A program made the position numbers and the translations under genes. This document shows positions 16,434 to 25,356 of a DNA stretch of 64,000 nt, one piece after another. The notes beneath the pieces are model-generated. The model searched no databases, was not told the DNA's origin, and was given only the letters and a program-made list of their open reading frames with translations. Each line of letters opens with the position of its first letter. Position 1 is the first letter of the stretch. The DNA is from Pelagimonas sp. (GTDB lineage: Bacteria; Pseudomonadota; Alphaproteobacteria; Rhodobacterales; Rhodobacteraceae), in the NCBI GenBank assembly GCA_025210265.1, contig JAOASD010000004.1, forward strand, positions 310,001-374,000, read 5' to 3'.

Positions 16434-18260
16434 ATGCGCGCCATGGCGGACACCGCCCAGCCAGCCAATGACACCGACATTGCCGGGAACGAGCGCCGCT
16501 CTGGCCTGCGCACAATCCGTCGCGTGTTGCCCTATCTCTGGCCCAGGGAGGCGCTGTGGGTGCGCCGCCGGGTGGTGATCGCCATGGCGCTTTTGCTGCT
16601 GGCGAAACTGGTCGCCGTGGGCACCCCGCTTTTGTATAGCCGGGCGGTGGACAGCCTGTCCGGGGATCTGCCGGATGTGGCAATCGGGGCCATCGGTCTG
16701 ACCCTGGCCTATGGCATGGCCCGCCTGATGAGCAACGGGTTCCAGCAGCTGCGCGATGCGGTGTTTGCGCGGGTGGGCCAGCGGGCGCTGCGTCTGCTGG
16801 CGCTGCGCACCTTCCGCCATATCCACCAGCTGTCGCTGCGCTATCACATCACTCGCAAGACCGGCGGGTTGTCCCGCATCATCGAGCGCGGTGTCAAAGG
16901 TGTCGAATTTCTGCTGCGCTTTCTGCTGTTTTCCATCGGCCCGCTGATCCTTGAGCTGGTCATGGTTGCGCTGGTCCTGTTCTGGATCCTGGATCTGCGC
17001 TATCTGCTGGTCGTGCTGGGGGTGATCACGCTGTATGTGGCCTTTACCTTTAAGGTCACTGAATGGCGGGTCAAGCTGCGCCGCCAGATGAACCAGCAGG
17101 ACACTGAGGCCAATCAAAAGGCCATCGACAGCCTGCTGAATTTCGAAACCGTCAAATATTTCAACGCCGAAGAGCGCGAAGCCACCCGCTATGACAGCGC
17201 CATGCAGGCCTATCAGGCGGCGGCGATCCGCACATCGACCTCGCTGGCGATGCTGAATTTCGGTCAGGCGCTGATCATCACGTCGGGCCTTGTGGCGGTG
17301 ATGGTCATGGCGGCGATGGGGGTGCAGGAGGGCACGCTCAGCGTCGGGGATTTTGTCATGGTCAACGCTTATATGATCCAGATCACCATGCCACTGAACT
17401 TCCTTGGTACGGTCTATCGTGAAATCCGCCAGAGCCTGGTGGATATGGGCGAAATGTTTGACCTGCTGGAACAGCCGCCTGAGGTGGCCGAGAAACCCGG
17501 CGCAGCGGCGTTGAACGTGCCGCAGGGGGAAATCTCGTTCGAGGCGGTGCAGTTCGGCTATGACGCAGAGCGCCCGATCCTGCGCGGCATCGACCTGCAT
17601 GTGGGGCAGGGCGAAAAACTGGCGCTGGTCGGGGCGTCGGGGGCCGGCAAATCCACCATAGGACGGCTGCTGTTTCGCTTTTATGATGTCAGTGGCGGGG
17701 CGATCCGCATCGACGGGCAGGACATTCGTGATGTCAGCCTGACCAGCCTGCATCAGGCCATTGGCGTGGTGCCGCAGGACACGGTTCTGTTCAACGATAC
17801 GATCTTTTACAACATTGCCTATGGGCGTGACGGGGCCAGCCGTGAAGATGTGATTGCCGCCGCGCGCGCCGCCCAGATCCACGACTTCATCGCCAGCCTG
17901 CCCGAAGGCTATGACACCCAGGTCGGCGAACGCGGTCTGAAACTGTCGGGCGGTGAAAAACAACGGGTTGGCATTGCCCGCGCGTTGCTCAAGGATCCGC
18001 CGATCCTGCTGCTGGACGAGGCCACCAGCGCGCTGGACACGGAAACCGAGGCCTCGATCCAGGGCGCGCTCAGCCACGCAGGTCAGGGGCGCACGGTTGT
18101 GACCATTGCCCATCGCCTGTCCACCGTGGCGGATGCGGATCGCATCGTTGTGCTGGAACAGGGCAAGGTTGCCGAAATTGGCACCCATGATGCGCTGCTG
18201 GCGCAGGATGGGCGTTATGCCGCGCTGTGGCATCTGCAACAGGCCGCCGGGGACGGGTAG
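16434..18260 (+). CDS. ABC transporter ATP-binding/permease, Atm1/HMT1 type
   Basis: 608-residue half-transporter. The N-terminal membrane domain has six helices, with IIERGVKGVEFLLRF, NQKAIDSLLNFETVKYFNAEEREA and NFLGTVYREIRQSLVDMGEMFDLL typical of mitochondrial Atm1 and bacterial NaAtm1. The nucleotide-binding domain has Walker A GASGAGKST, Q-loop VPQDTVLFNDT, signature LSGGEKQRV, Walker B ILLLDEATSALD and the switch H in IAHRL. Homologues export glutathione-conjugated metals or persulfides. The start at 16434 is 8-10 bp after a purine-rich site; ATG at 16443 is possible. Confidence 0.92.
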   Translation: MRAMADTAQPANDTDIAGNERRSGLRTIRRVLPYLWPREALWVRRRVVIAMALLLLAKLVAVGTPLLYSRAVDSLSGDLPDVAIGAIGLTLAYGMARLMSNGFQQLRDAVFARVGQRALRLLALRTFRHIHQLSLRYHITRKTGGLSRIIERGVKGVEFLLRFLLFSIGPLILELVMVALVLFWILDLRYLLVVLGVITLYVAFTFKVTEWRVKLRRQMNQQDTEANQKAIDSLLNFETVKYFNAEEREATRYDSAMQAYQAAAIRTSTSLAMLNFGQALIITSGLVAVMVMAAMGVQEGTLSVGDFVMVNAYMIQITMPLNFLGTVYREIRQSLVDMGEMFDLLEQPPEVAEKPGAAALNVPQGEISFEAVQFGYDAERPILRGIDLHVGQGEKLALVGASGAGKSTIGRLLFRFYDVSGGAIRIDGQDIRDVSLTSLHQAIGVVPQDTVLFNDTIFYNIAYGRDGASREDVIAAARAAQIHDFIASLPEGYDTQVGERGLKLSGGEKQRVGIARALLKDPPILLLDEATSALDTETEASIQGALSHAGQGRTVVTIAHRLSTVADADRIVVLEQGKVAEIGTHDALLAQDGRYAALWHLQQAAGDG

Positions 18261-18387
18261 GGGCGGCTGCTCAATTGTGCGTCAATGCATGTCTGCTGGT
18301 CTGAATGTGCGTCTGCGCGCATCCCCAGGCCTTTCCCCGCCCGGATCCTTCGCCTATCAAAAGGCATTAACAGACGGAACGGATCAT

Positions 18388-19161
18388 ATGGCGCGCCCCA
18401 TTGTTGGCATCATCGGCAATCAATACCTGATCAATGACGAATACCCCGCCCATGCGGGCGGCACGATGAATTCCGAAGCCGTGGCCGAGGTCTGCGGCTG
18501 TATGCCGATGCTGATCCCCGCTGATCCGCGCTTTGTCTCGGTCGAGGAGCTGCTGACCCTGTGTGACGGCTTTGTCCTGACCGGAGGCCGCCCCAATGTG
18601 CATCCCGAAGAATATGGCGAAGCCTGGACCGAAGCCCACGGTGCCTATGACCGCGCCCGCGATGCGATCACCCTGCCGCTGGTGCGCGCCTGCGTCGACC
18701 GCGGCCAGCCCTTCCTTGGCATTTGCCGCGGCTTTCAAGAGGTCAATGTGGCCATGGGCGGTACGCTCTATCCTGAAATCCGCGACCTGCCGGGCCGCCT
18801 GAACCACCGGATGCCACCGGATGGCACGCTGCAGGAAAAATTCGCCCTGCGCCATATCGTGTCGCTGGAAGAGGGTGGCAAATTCCATACCCTGTTTGGT
18901 GCGCGCGAAGTGCTGACCAATACGCTGCATGGGCAGGGCATCAAAACCCCCGGCGCCCGCGTGGTGATCGAAGGCCTCGCCCCCGATGGCACCCCCGAAG
19001 CGATCCATATCAAGGACGCACCCGGCTTTACCCTGTCGGTGCAATGGCACCCGGAATGGGACGCAGCCAATGACCCGGTGTCGCGCCCGCTTTTCACCGC
19101 CTTTGGCGAGGCCGTGCATGATTGGGCCACGCGCAAGGGGACCAAAGCGGCAGGCTCCTGA
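18388..19161 (+). CDS. Class I glutamine amidotransferase-like (gamma-glutamyl-gamma-aminobutyrate hydrolase family)
   Basis: 257 residues of the peptidase C26 / PuuD type. The nucleophile elbow is FLGICRGFQEVNVAMGG (Cys near residue 114) and the histidine is in SVQWHPEWD, with the acidic partner following. N-terminal PIVGIIGNQYLI and VLTGGRPNVHP fit the family. PuuD hydrolyses gamma-glutamyl-GABA in putrescine degradation, but no puu genes are nearby, so the substrate is open. It is convergent with the Hint/RTX gene, with repeat-like hairpins between the two stops. Confidence 0.85.
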   Translation: MARPIVGIIGNQYLINDEYPAHAGGTMNSEAVAEVCGCMPMLIPADPRFVSVEELLTLCDGFVLTGGRPNVHPEEYGEAWTEAHGAYDRARDAITLPLVRACVDRGQPFLGICRGFQEVNVAMGGTLYPEIRDLPGRLNHRMPPDGTLQEKFALRHIVSLEEGGKFHTLFGAREVLTNTLHGQGIKTPGARVVIEGLAPDGTPEAIHIKDAPGFTLSVQWHPEWDAANDPVSRPLFTAFGEAVHDWATRKGTKAAGS

Positions 19162-19192
19162 GCCACGTGGTTTGAAACCACCGGGCCTGCCT

Positions 19193-19219
19193 GTTTCTTT
19201 GCTTTGAAAATACCCAAAT
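19193..19219 (+). repeat. Intergenic TTTCTTTGCTTTGAAAATACCC motif (copy 1)
   Basis: One of seven related intergenic motifs in the window with the core TTTCTTnTTG...AAATAC(C/T)C, here 32 bp after the amidotransferase stop. Confidence 0.5.
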
Positions 19220-19264
19220 GGTGCAGCGCCCAGACACAGGGCACTCCGCCTTGGGGGCGGGTAG

Positions 19265-19283
19265 GGTGGGTTTTCAACCCACC
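19265..19283. terminator. Perfect hairpin between convergent genes
   Basis: GGTGGGTT (19265-19272) pairs with AACCCACC (19276-19283) around TTC. It sits between the convergent stops at 19161 and 19300 and may act as a bidirectional terminator or be a REP-like unit. There is no long T run. Confidence 0.5.
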
Positions 19284-19299
19284 GCCCGTTTCCTCCGGA

Positions 19300-21399
19300 T
19301 CACGCCACCAATGGGCGCAGGGTTTGGCCGCGCATCTGTTCCATCAAGGCCTCGGTCTCATAGCGATGCAGACAGGGGCGCGCCACCGCGCCATAGCTGT
19401 GCGGGTCGTCCTGCAGCTGGGGCAGGGCGCGCAGCAGATCAGCCCGTTGTGCGGGCCCCAGCGCAGCCAGACCAGAGGGCCCGGCAAAGAAACTCTCGCT
19501 GGCCATGCCCTCGGCCCAGATCACGTGATGGCGGGCCAGTGCCAAATGGACATAGGTCACCGTGCCGCCCTCCATCCGGGTGACGCCGGGCAGATCGACC
19601 AGATGGCCCGCATCGGCAAACACCTGATCCGCGCCAAACATCAGTTCCGGCAGATAGCCATGCAGCACCATGCGGTGCCGCTGAGACACGATCAACGGGC
19701 GCAGCGCACCGGGCAGCACGCCGGGATCAATTCGCACTGCCGCCAGATCGCCCTGCGCAATCACCTGTGTCTGACCCAGCCAGCGCAGCTGCTGCACGCC
19801 TGCATCCTCGGTCACGATGCCGTCGCCGGGGCGCAGGGTTTCAATCGCGCGATAGCCGCGATCCGTCAGGATCCGTGTGCCCGCCGCATAGCATATGATA
19901 CTGTCAATATTGGAAAAATTGACCGTCGTGCCATCCAAAAGCTGCGCTGTGCCGGATTTCTCTCCGCCAATATTTGAGGTGATGTTCACGCTGCCCGGTG
20001 CCAAAAGCCCGTTCAGATCCAGCACATCGCCCGCGCCTTGGCCCGTGGTGCCGCCATCCAGAATGATGCTGCCGGGGCCGTCGCCGGTGTCCTCGATGAT
20101 GAACAGATCATCGCCATCGCCGCCTGTGGCGCTGTCTCCGCTGCCGATCTGCAGGCTGTCGTCCCCTGCGCCGCCGGACAGATCATCTGCACCACTGCCG
20201 CCGATCAAGCTGTCTGCGCCCTCATCCCCAGCGAGGGTGTCGTCGCCTGCTTCGCCATAGATCGTATCATTGCCCAGCCCGCCGGATAGATCGTCATTGC
20301 CAGCCGCCTCTGGCACCGCGTCAAAATGCAGATCGCTGACCCAGATCGCCTGTGTCCCGCTTTGCCCATTGGCATAGATGATTTCGACCTGCGCCACGGG
20401 CCCGGCGATCTCTACCAGAACCGACCCATCCGCCTGTCCCGGAGAATTGGCCACCTGATTGGCGGTGATCGTATTGCCGCTGACGCTGTCGCCGCCCGAC
20501 GGGGTCAACGTAACCGTGACCGGATTGCCATCCGCATCATAGGCATTCACCGTCACAATGTCGGTGTGATTGCCCGATCCCCAGTCGATGTCATTGATGC
20601 GGAAATTCAGGTTCTGCACCGCATCGGCCACATCCGCCCCGGCGCTGGCGGCAAAGTCGATTGTGGTGGTGGAGGTCGCCCCGTCCCCGTTGCCATACAG
20701 ATAGAGCGAGGAATTGTTGTCATAGGGTTCGCCTCCGGCCACATAGATCTGGTCGGAGGTGTTGACCTGATAGACCGGAGCGTTGTCGCCGTTATTGGCA
20801 AAGCTGACGGACACGTCGATATCGCCGGTATCCTGCGTCACCCCGGCGGCCAGGTTTGTGCCATTGCCCCCCAGCGCGTCCCAGTTCAGCTGTTGCGCGA
20901 TCAAAGTGGGGCTGCCGGGGCCGAAATCGCCATGGATTTCGTCATTGCCGCTGCCGCCATCAACCGTGTCATCGCCCAGCCCGGCCATGACCGTGTCATT
21001 GCTTGCGCCCGCGCGGATGTCATCGCCATATTGCGCCGGGTTGTCGTCGACCTGATCCAGATCGCTGTCTGTATAGCTGTTGTCGATCAGATCCGCGCCG
21101 GAACTCCCGCTGACGATCCCGTCTGGCAGGGTAAAGCTGGGGGCGGAAATGACCGAGCCGCTGGTGAGTGTGGTCACAGGGCCCAGGCCGGGCTCAAAAT
21201 ACACATTGCCATTGGTGGCCAGGTAATATTGCCCAGGCTCCAGTTCATTGGTGAATTGGGAGCCGTTCCAGGTGCCTGTCCATTGCCACTGACCGGCACC
21301 AAGCGCGGTTTGCGTGTCAAAATCGAACAGGCCGCCGGAAATGACATCGGCGGGGTCTAGGCTGTTATTGCCCAGTGTGACGAGATAGCCCTGGGGCAT
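19300..21399 (-). CDS. RTX calcium-binding protein with C-terminal Hint domain
   Basis: 699 residues. The N-terminal 100 residues (MPQGYLVTLGNNSLDPADVISGG...) are beta-rich; RTX-like repeats occur at about 115-150 and 370-420 with a beta-sandwich between them; a Hint-type domain follows from about 505 (IICYAAGTRILTDRGYRAIETLRPGDGIVTED). The cysteine at the Hint start is present. Roseobacter proteins of this design are thought to be exported by type I systems, though no transporter is here. The last 120 residues (LIVSQRHRMVL...HVIWAEGMASESFF) are the Hint-2 region. It is convergent with the upstream amidotransferase. Confidence 0.85.
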   Translation of the reverse strand: MPQGYLVTLGNNSLDPADVISGGLFDFDTQTALGAGQWQWTGTWNGSQFTNELEPGQYYLATNGNVYFEPGLGPVTTLTSGSVISAPSFTLPDGIVSGSSGADLIDNSYTDSDLDQVDDNPAQYGDDIRAGASNDTVMAGLGDDTVDGGSGNDEIHGDFGPGSPTLIAQQLNWDALGGNGTNLAAGVTQDTGDIDVSVSFANNGDNAPVYQVNTSDQIYVAGGEPYDNNSSLYLYGNGDGATSTTTIDFAASAGADVADAVQNLNFRINDIDWGSGNHTDIVTVNAYDADGNPVTVTLTPSGGDSVSGNTITANQVANSPGQADGSVLVEIAGPVAQVEIIYANGQSGTQAIWVSDLHFDAVPEAAGNDDLSGGLGNDTIYGEAGDDTLAGDEGADSLIGGSGADDLSGGAGDDSLQIGSGDSATGGDGDDLFIIEDTGDGPGSIILDGGTTGQGAGDVLDLNGLLAPGSVNITSNIGGEKSGTAQLLDGTTVNFSNIDSIICYAAGTRILTDRGYRAIETLRPGDGIVTEDAGVQQLRWLGQTQVIAQGDLAAVRIDPGVLPGALRPLIVSQRHRMVLHGYLPELMFGADQVFADAGHLVDLPGVTRMEGGTVTYVHLALARHHVIWAEGMASESFFAGPSGLAALGPAQRADLLRALPQLQDDPHSYGAVARPCLHRYETEALMEQMRGQTLRPLVA

Positions 21400-21580
21400 G
21401 TGCTGCTCTTGCCTGTTTTGTGCCGGTCTTGATGCCGGTTGGGACTGCGTTAAGGCAGGGGCAGTATTGCAGCGGGCTTTGTGATTTCAAACGCTTGCGG
21501 TTCTGTGCGCGCAGGTTTGATGGAGAATGTGTTAAATTTGTTAATATTTATCTGTGGGTCTTGTGTGTCAGGCGTGGGAA

Positions 21581-21641
21581 GGGGGCGTTGCCCCCGCCCC
21601 TGACGGGGCTCCCCCAGAGGTATTTTTACCAAGAAGAAACA
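21581..21641 (-). repeat. Hairpin plus GGTATTTTTACCAAGAAGAAAC motif (copy 2)
   Basis: GGGGGCGTTGCCCCC (21581-21595) forms a hairpin, followed by CCCCAGAGGTATTTTTACCAAGAAGAAAC, the reverse complement of the recurring TTTCTTCTTGGTAAAAATACC motif. Located between the Ior-like operon stop and the Hint/RTX promoter region. The same hairpin-plus-motif arrangement recurs at 59062-59108. Confidence 0.55.
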
Positions 21642-21676
21642 AGGGGCGCGGCATGGGCAGCGCCCCCTTTGGGGGG

Positions 21677-23914
21677 TCAGATCACGAAATTCACGTGATT
21701 GCGCAGGGGCAGTTCGCGGATCCGCTGGCCTGTCAGGTCAAAGATTGCGTTGGCCAGCGCGGGGGCGGCGGGCGGGGTGCCCGGTTCGCCGATGCCGGTC
21801 AGGCGGTCCTGGTTTTCTAGGATCTTCACCGCGACCTCGGGCATCTGGTGGATGCGCAGCGGTTCGTAATCGGGGAAGTTCTGCTGTTCGGCCATACCAT
21901 CGTCGAAGGTGATTTCTTCGTTCATTGCGGCGGAGAGCCCATAGGCCAGCCCACCGAACAGCTGTGCCTCGAGGATACTTGGATCCAGCGCGACACCGGG
22001 ATCGGCGGCCATCCAGGCTTTGGTCAGGGCGATGTCTCCGTCGCGATCCGCGACTTCCAGAACCACGGCGACCGGCGTGCCAAAGCTGTAGACAAAGGCG
22101 ACACCGCGCCCGATGCCTTCGGGTGTTGTGCCGGTCCAGCCGGACATTTCACCCACGGTTTTCAGCACTTGATAGGCCGGATCCCATTCGTCTTTGGCCA
22201 TTTCCATGCGGAAGGCCAGCGGGTCTGCCCCGGCTGCATGGGCCATTTCGTCGATGAACCCATCCAGGAAAAACCCGTTGAAGCTGGCCCCGACAGAGCG
22301 CCAGAACCCCATGGGCGGTTCGGTTTCGGCGCGGTAGCCGCGCACGCGGAGGTTTTCGATCTTGTAGGGCACCTGAAAGAAGCCATCGGTGATCGCGCGG
22401 TCCGGCCCCGAGGGCGCAAAGCCCAGCCAGCGTTTCATGGCGGTGGCCGTGACCGAAGGGGCGGACATGGCGGCATCCAGCAGCACGGGTTTGCCATCCT
22501 TGATCCCGGCGCGCAGGCGGGCCATGGCGCCGGGGCGATAGAAATCATGGGTCATGTCTTCTTCGCGGCTCCAGGTGACCTGGACCGGGGTGCCGGGCAC
22601 GGATTTGGCGACGCGCGTGGCGAGGACAGAGAAATCCAGCTCGCTTCGGCGGCCAAACCCGCCGCCCATCAGCGTGGTTTCCAGATCAACCTGCTCCGGG
22701 GCGATCCCGGCCTCGGCGGCGCAGGCATCGCGCACCAGTGTCGGTGCCTGATTGCCGGACCAGACCCGCAGCCGGTCGCCATCGACCCAGGCAGTGGCGT
22801 TCATGGGTTCCATCGTGGCGTGGGCCAGGAAGGGGGCGCGATAGTCTGCAGTGAGTTCAACCGCCCCCTCGGGCATCTGATCGGCATCGCCGTCATCGCG
22901 CAGGGTCGAATCCGGGTCGTTGCCAAAGCCCTGTTCGATATTGGTGAACAGCTCTTGGGTGCTGGGGTGATACGGGGCCGGGCCCCATGTGACATCGACC
23001 GCGTCCAGCGCCTGCATCGCCAGCCAGGTGTTGTTGGCAATGACCGCATAGCCGTCGCCCATATCGACCACTTTTTCCACACCGGGCATGTCCAGCGCGG
23101 CGCTTGGGTCCATTTGGGTCATCTCACCGCGGCGCGGCGACATGCGGATCGACGCGTATTTCATTCCCGGCAGGCGGGTGTCGATGCCGAACATGGCGGT
23201 GCCGGTGGATTTTCCGGGGATGTCTTTGCGCGGCAGCGATGTGCCCAGCAGTTTCCATTCTGAGCGCGGGCGCAGCTCGATTTTGGGCGCATCCATGCTG
23301 GCGGCGGCCTGCGCCAGTTCGCTGTAGGGCAGGGTGGTGCCATCGGGGGCGATCACCTGACCGTTTTGTGTTTTCAGTGTGCTGGCGCTGACGCCCAGTT
23401 GCTGCGCGGCGGCGGCTTTCAGCATTTCGCGCGCTCCGGCGCCAGCCACCCGCATGCGTTCATAACCGTCGCGCATGGCGGTGGACCCGCCGGTGATCTG
23501 CAGGGAAAACACCTTGCCCAGCTGGCCCATGGCCTCGGCAATGGCGTGCTGGAACGAACTGTCATCATAGCCCTTGGTATTCAGCGCCTCGCTCATCAGG
23601 GCCGAGTTGAAATAGGCCTGTGCGGGCGGGCCATGCAGAATGCGGACCGATTGCCAGTCCAGATCCAGCTCTTCGGCCAGCAGCGCAGCCCAGGTGCTTT
23701 GCACACCCTGTCCCATTTCCGCGCGCGGCGCGATCAGGGTCACACCTTCGCCATCAATCAGAACAAACGGGTTCAGCGAGGCCGCATCGCGCCCCGGTTT
23801 CAGCGGGTTCGGCGCTGGTTTGGTCACATACCAGGTGCCAAAAGCCGCGCCCCCGGCCACAGCCACAGCGCCAAACAGAAACGTGCGGCGGGCGATTTTT
23901 CCAATGCTTGCCAT
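21677..23914 (-). CDS. Molybdopterin-binding subunit, xanthine dehydrogenase family (IorB-like)
   Basis: 745 residues. The N-terminus has a twin-arginine signal (IARRTFLFGAVAVAGGAAFG), so the mature enzyme is probably periplasmic or membrane-tethered. Two aldehyde-oxidase/xanthine-dehydrogenase molybdopterin domains follow: AEMGQGVQSTWAALLAEEL, LMGGGFGRRSELDFSV, PMGFWRSVGASFNGFFLDGF and the catalytic Glu in TGIGEPGTPPAAPALANAI. This matches the isoquinoline 1-oxidoreductase beta subunit type, which hydroxylates N-heterocycles or aldehydes; the substrate is unknown. It is translated 3 bp after the 2Fe-2S subunit and lies next to a divergent TetR gene. Confidence 0.9.
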   Translation of the reverse strand: MASIGKIARRTFLFGAVAVAGGAAFGTWYVTKPAPNPLKPGRDAASLNPFVLIDGEGVTLIAPRAEMGQGVQSTWAALLAEELDLDWQSVRILHGPPAQAYFNSALMSEALNTKGYDDSSFQHAIAEAMGQLGKVFSLQITGGSTAMRDGYERMRVAGAGAREMLKAAAAQQLGVSASTLKTQNGQVIAPDGTTLPYSELAQAAASMDAPKIELRPRSEWKLLGTSLPRKDIPGKSTGTAMFGIDTRLPGMKYASIRMSPRRGEMTQMDPSAALDMPGVEKVVDMGDGYAVIANNTWLAMQALDAVDVTWGPAPYHPSTQELFTNIEQGFGNDPDSTLRDDGDADQMPEGAVELTADYRAPFLAHATMEPMNATAWVDGDRLRVWSGNQAPTLVRDACAAEAGIAPEQVDLETTLMGGGFGRRSELDFSVLATRVAKSVPGTPVQVTWSREEDMTHDFYRPGAMARLRAGIKDGKPVLLDAAMSAPSVTATAMKRWLGFAPSGPDRAITDGFFQVPYKIENLRVRGYRAETEPPMGFWRSVGASFNGFFLDGFIDEMAHAAGADPLAFRMEMAKDEWDPAYQVLKTVGEMSGWTGTTPEGIGRGVAFVYSFGTPVAVVLEVADRDGDIALTKAWMAADPGVALDPSILEAQLFGGLAYGLSAAMNEEITFDDGMAEQQNFPDYEPLRIHQMPEVAVKILENQDRLTGIGEPGTPPAAPALANAIFDLTGQRIRELPLRNHVNFVI

Positions 23915-23917
23915 GGT

Positions 23918-24373
23918 TCACACCCCCTGCGCGACGGATTTGATGGCGGCGCGGATGCGCGGATAGGTGCCACAGCGGCACAGATTGCCCGCCATGGCGG
24001 TGTCGATTTCTTCGTCCGTGGGGTCGGGGCTTTCTTCCAGCAGGGCGGCGGCCTGCATGATCTGACCGGACTGGCAATAGCCACATTGCGCGACCTGATG
24101 ATCAATCCAGGCCTGCTGCAGCCGGTGCAGATTGTCCGGCTGGCCCAGACCTTCGATTGTGGTCACATCGCCCCAGACATCGGCCAGCGACACCTGGCAG
24201 GACCGCACGGCCTCGCCATCAATATGCACGGTGCAGGCACCGCAGGCGGCCACGCCGCAGCCGAACTTGGTGCCGGTCATGTTCAATTGATCCCGCAGCA
24301 CCCACAGCAGGGGCACATCTTCGGGCAAATCGACGTCATGCGCGGCGCCGTTCACGGTGATCCGGGTGGTCAT
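23918..24373 (-). CDS. (2Fe-2S)-binding subunit (IorA-like)
   Basis: 151 residues, the small subunit of the molybdenum hydroxylase. The N-terminal plant-type [2Fe-2S] cluster ligands are in [16 protein letters not shown] with a fourth Cys in VRSCQVS. The C-terminal helical domain binds the second cluster through [10 protein letters not shown] and [12 protein letters not shown]. It transfers electrons from the Mo centre. Start at 24373 (MTTRITVNG); the open frame reaches much further upstream but crosses into the TetR gene. It is the first gene of the pair. Confidence 0.92.
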   Translation of the reverse strand: MTTRITVNGAAHDVDLPEDVPLLWVLRDQLNMTGTKFGCGVAACGACTVHIDGEAVRSCQVSLADVWGDVTTIEGLGQPDNLHRLQQAWIDHQVAQCGYCQSGQIMQAAALLEESPDPTDEEIDTAMAGNLCRCGTYPRIRAAIKSVAQGV

Positions 24374-24442
24374 TTTTCGCGTTCCTTGCGTGTCAAAAGC
24401 TGGGAAAGGTCTTGTGACAAAAGTAATCAAAAATGTCAGAGT

Positions 24443-24452
24443 GTCAATTGAC
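24443..24452. promoter_or_regulatory. Palindrome in the iorAB/tetR divergent promoter
   Basis: GTCAATTGAC is a perfect 10-bp palindrome in the 109-bp gap between the two divergent starts, 30 bp before the TetR ATG. It overlaps a TTGACC that could be a -35 element for tetR. A role as TetR operator is inferred from position. Confidence 0.4.
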
Positions 24453-24482
24453 CTCTTGTGAAAACTTTGCAACAAGCAGGCC

Positions 24483-25073
24483 ATGGACCAGAGTGACCCA
24501 CGAGAACAGGACAAGCGGCGCGCCATCATGCAGGCGGCTTTTGGTGTGTTCGCACAATACGGTTTCAAACGGGTGTCCATGGCCGATATCGCCAAGCAAG
24601 CCGGCATGTCGCGCCCGGCGCTGTACCAGCATTTCGCCGGAAAAGAAGACATCGCCCGGTCTATGGTCGCAGGCTATTACGACGATGCTTTGGCGGGGAT
24701 GATCGCGCAGCTGGCCCAACCCGGCCCCCCGGCCGAGGTGCTCAGCCGCGCGTTTCAGGCCAAAGCTGGGGACAGCATTGCCTTTCTGCTCAGCAGTCCG
24801 CATGGCATGGAACTGGTCGAATTGGGCAGCACCTTTGCGTCTGATCTGGTGGCAGAAGGCAGCACCCGGCTAGAGGCCGCTCTGTCCGAATGGCTGCTGC
24901 GCGAGGCAGAGGCAGGCCGGATTTCCCTGCCGGGCCCGGCCGAGGATCTGGCCGCAACCATGCTGGCCGCATTGGACGGGCTGAAAGCCAAAGGCCGCCT
25001 GCCCAGATATGCGCAATATGTGGTGCAGCGCGATCTGCTGGCACAGGCATTTGGCGCGGCGCTCAGCCGTTAG
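24483..25073 (+). CDS. TetR/AcrR family transcriptional regulator
   Basis: 196 residues. The N-terminal DNA-binding domain is [46 protein letters not shown], with the recognition helix SRPALYQHF. The C-terminal ligand domain is unspecific. Divergent from the molybdenum hydroxylase genes, it probably controls them. The stop TAG lies at the very end of a MITE-like repeat (25070-25211), so the element may have set the gene's 3' end. Confidence 0.88.
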   Translation: MDQSDPREQDKRRAIMQAAFGVFAQYGFKRVSMADIAKQAGMSRPALYQHFAGKEDIARSMVAGYYDDALAGMIAQLAQPGPPAEVLSRAFQAKAGDSIAFLLSSPHGMELVELGSTFASDLVAEGSTRLEAALSEWLLREAEAGRISLPGPAEDLAATMLAALDGLKAKGRLPRYAQYVVQRDLLAQAFGAALSR

Positions 25074-25211
25074 GCCCAGGATCCATTCCTTCGCCAGACG
25101 TTGTTCCAGGCCAGATGTCTGACTGCGGGAACATACTTATACTTCAAGGGTATATGGCGCATTCAAACCGCTCTATGCTCAGCGCCGTAAACTCGTCGTC
25201 CCTGACCCTAG
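25070..25211. mobile_element. MITE-like element, short copy
   Basis: Begins TTAGGCCCAGGATCCATT and ends TCGTCCCTGACCCTAG. The left part (CTTCGCCAGACGTTGTTCCAG, then TTCAAGGGTATATGGCGC) and the right part (ATGCTCAGCGCCGTAAAC) align with the left and right ends of the longer copy at 38403-38671. This copy lacks about 125 bp of the interior and has more diverged ends. No coding capacity. Confidence 0.65.
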
Positions 25212-25250
25212 AAATGTCTCATCACGTAGACACAGGCGGCCCGCCCCTGG

Positions 25251-25273
25251 TTTCTCTGCTTCAAAAATACCCC
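25251..25273 (+). repeat. TTTCTCTGCTTCAAAAATACCCC motif (copy 3)
   Basis: Copy of the recurring intergenic motif, 40 bp after the MITE-like element. A second copy follows 49 bp later. Confidence 0.5.
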
Positions 25274-25321
25274 AATCTCACACCAGACACAGGCGCGGCG
25301 CTTAAGCTCGCCGCGCTTCCT

Positions 25322-25344
25322 GTTTCTTCTTGGCAAAAATACTC
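25322..25344 (+). repeat. GTTTCTTCTTGGCAAAAATACTC motif (copy 4)
   Basis: Best match to the core TTTCTTCTTGGnAAAAATAC. It ends 12 bp before the stop of the minus-strand SDR gene. A short inverted repeat (GCGGCGCTTAAGCTCGCCGC) lies just upstream. Confidence 0.5.
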
Positions 25345-25356
25345 ACTTTCTGCCAT

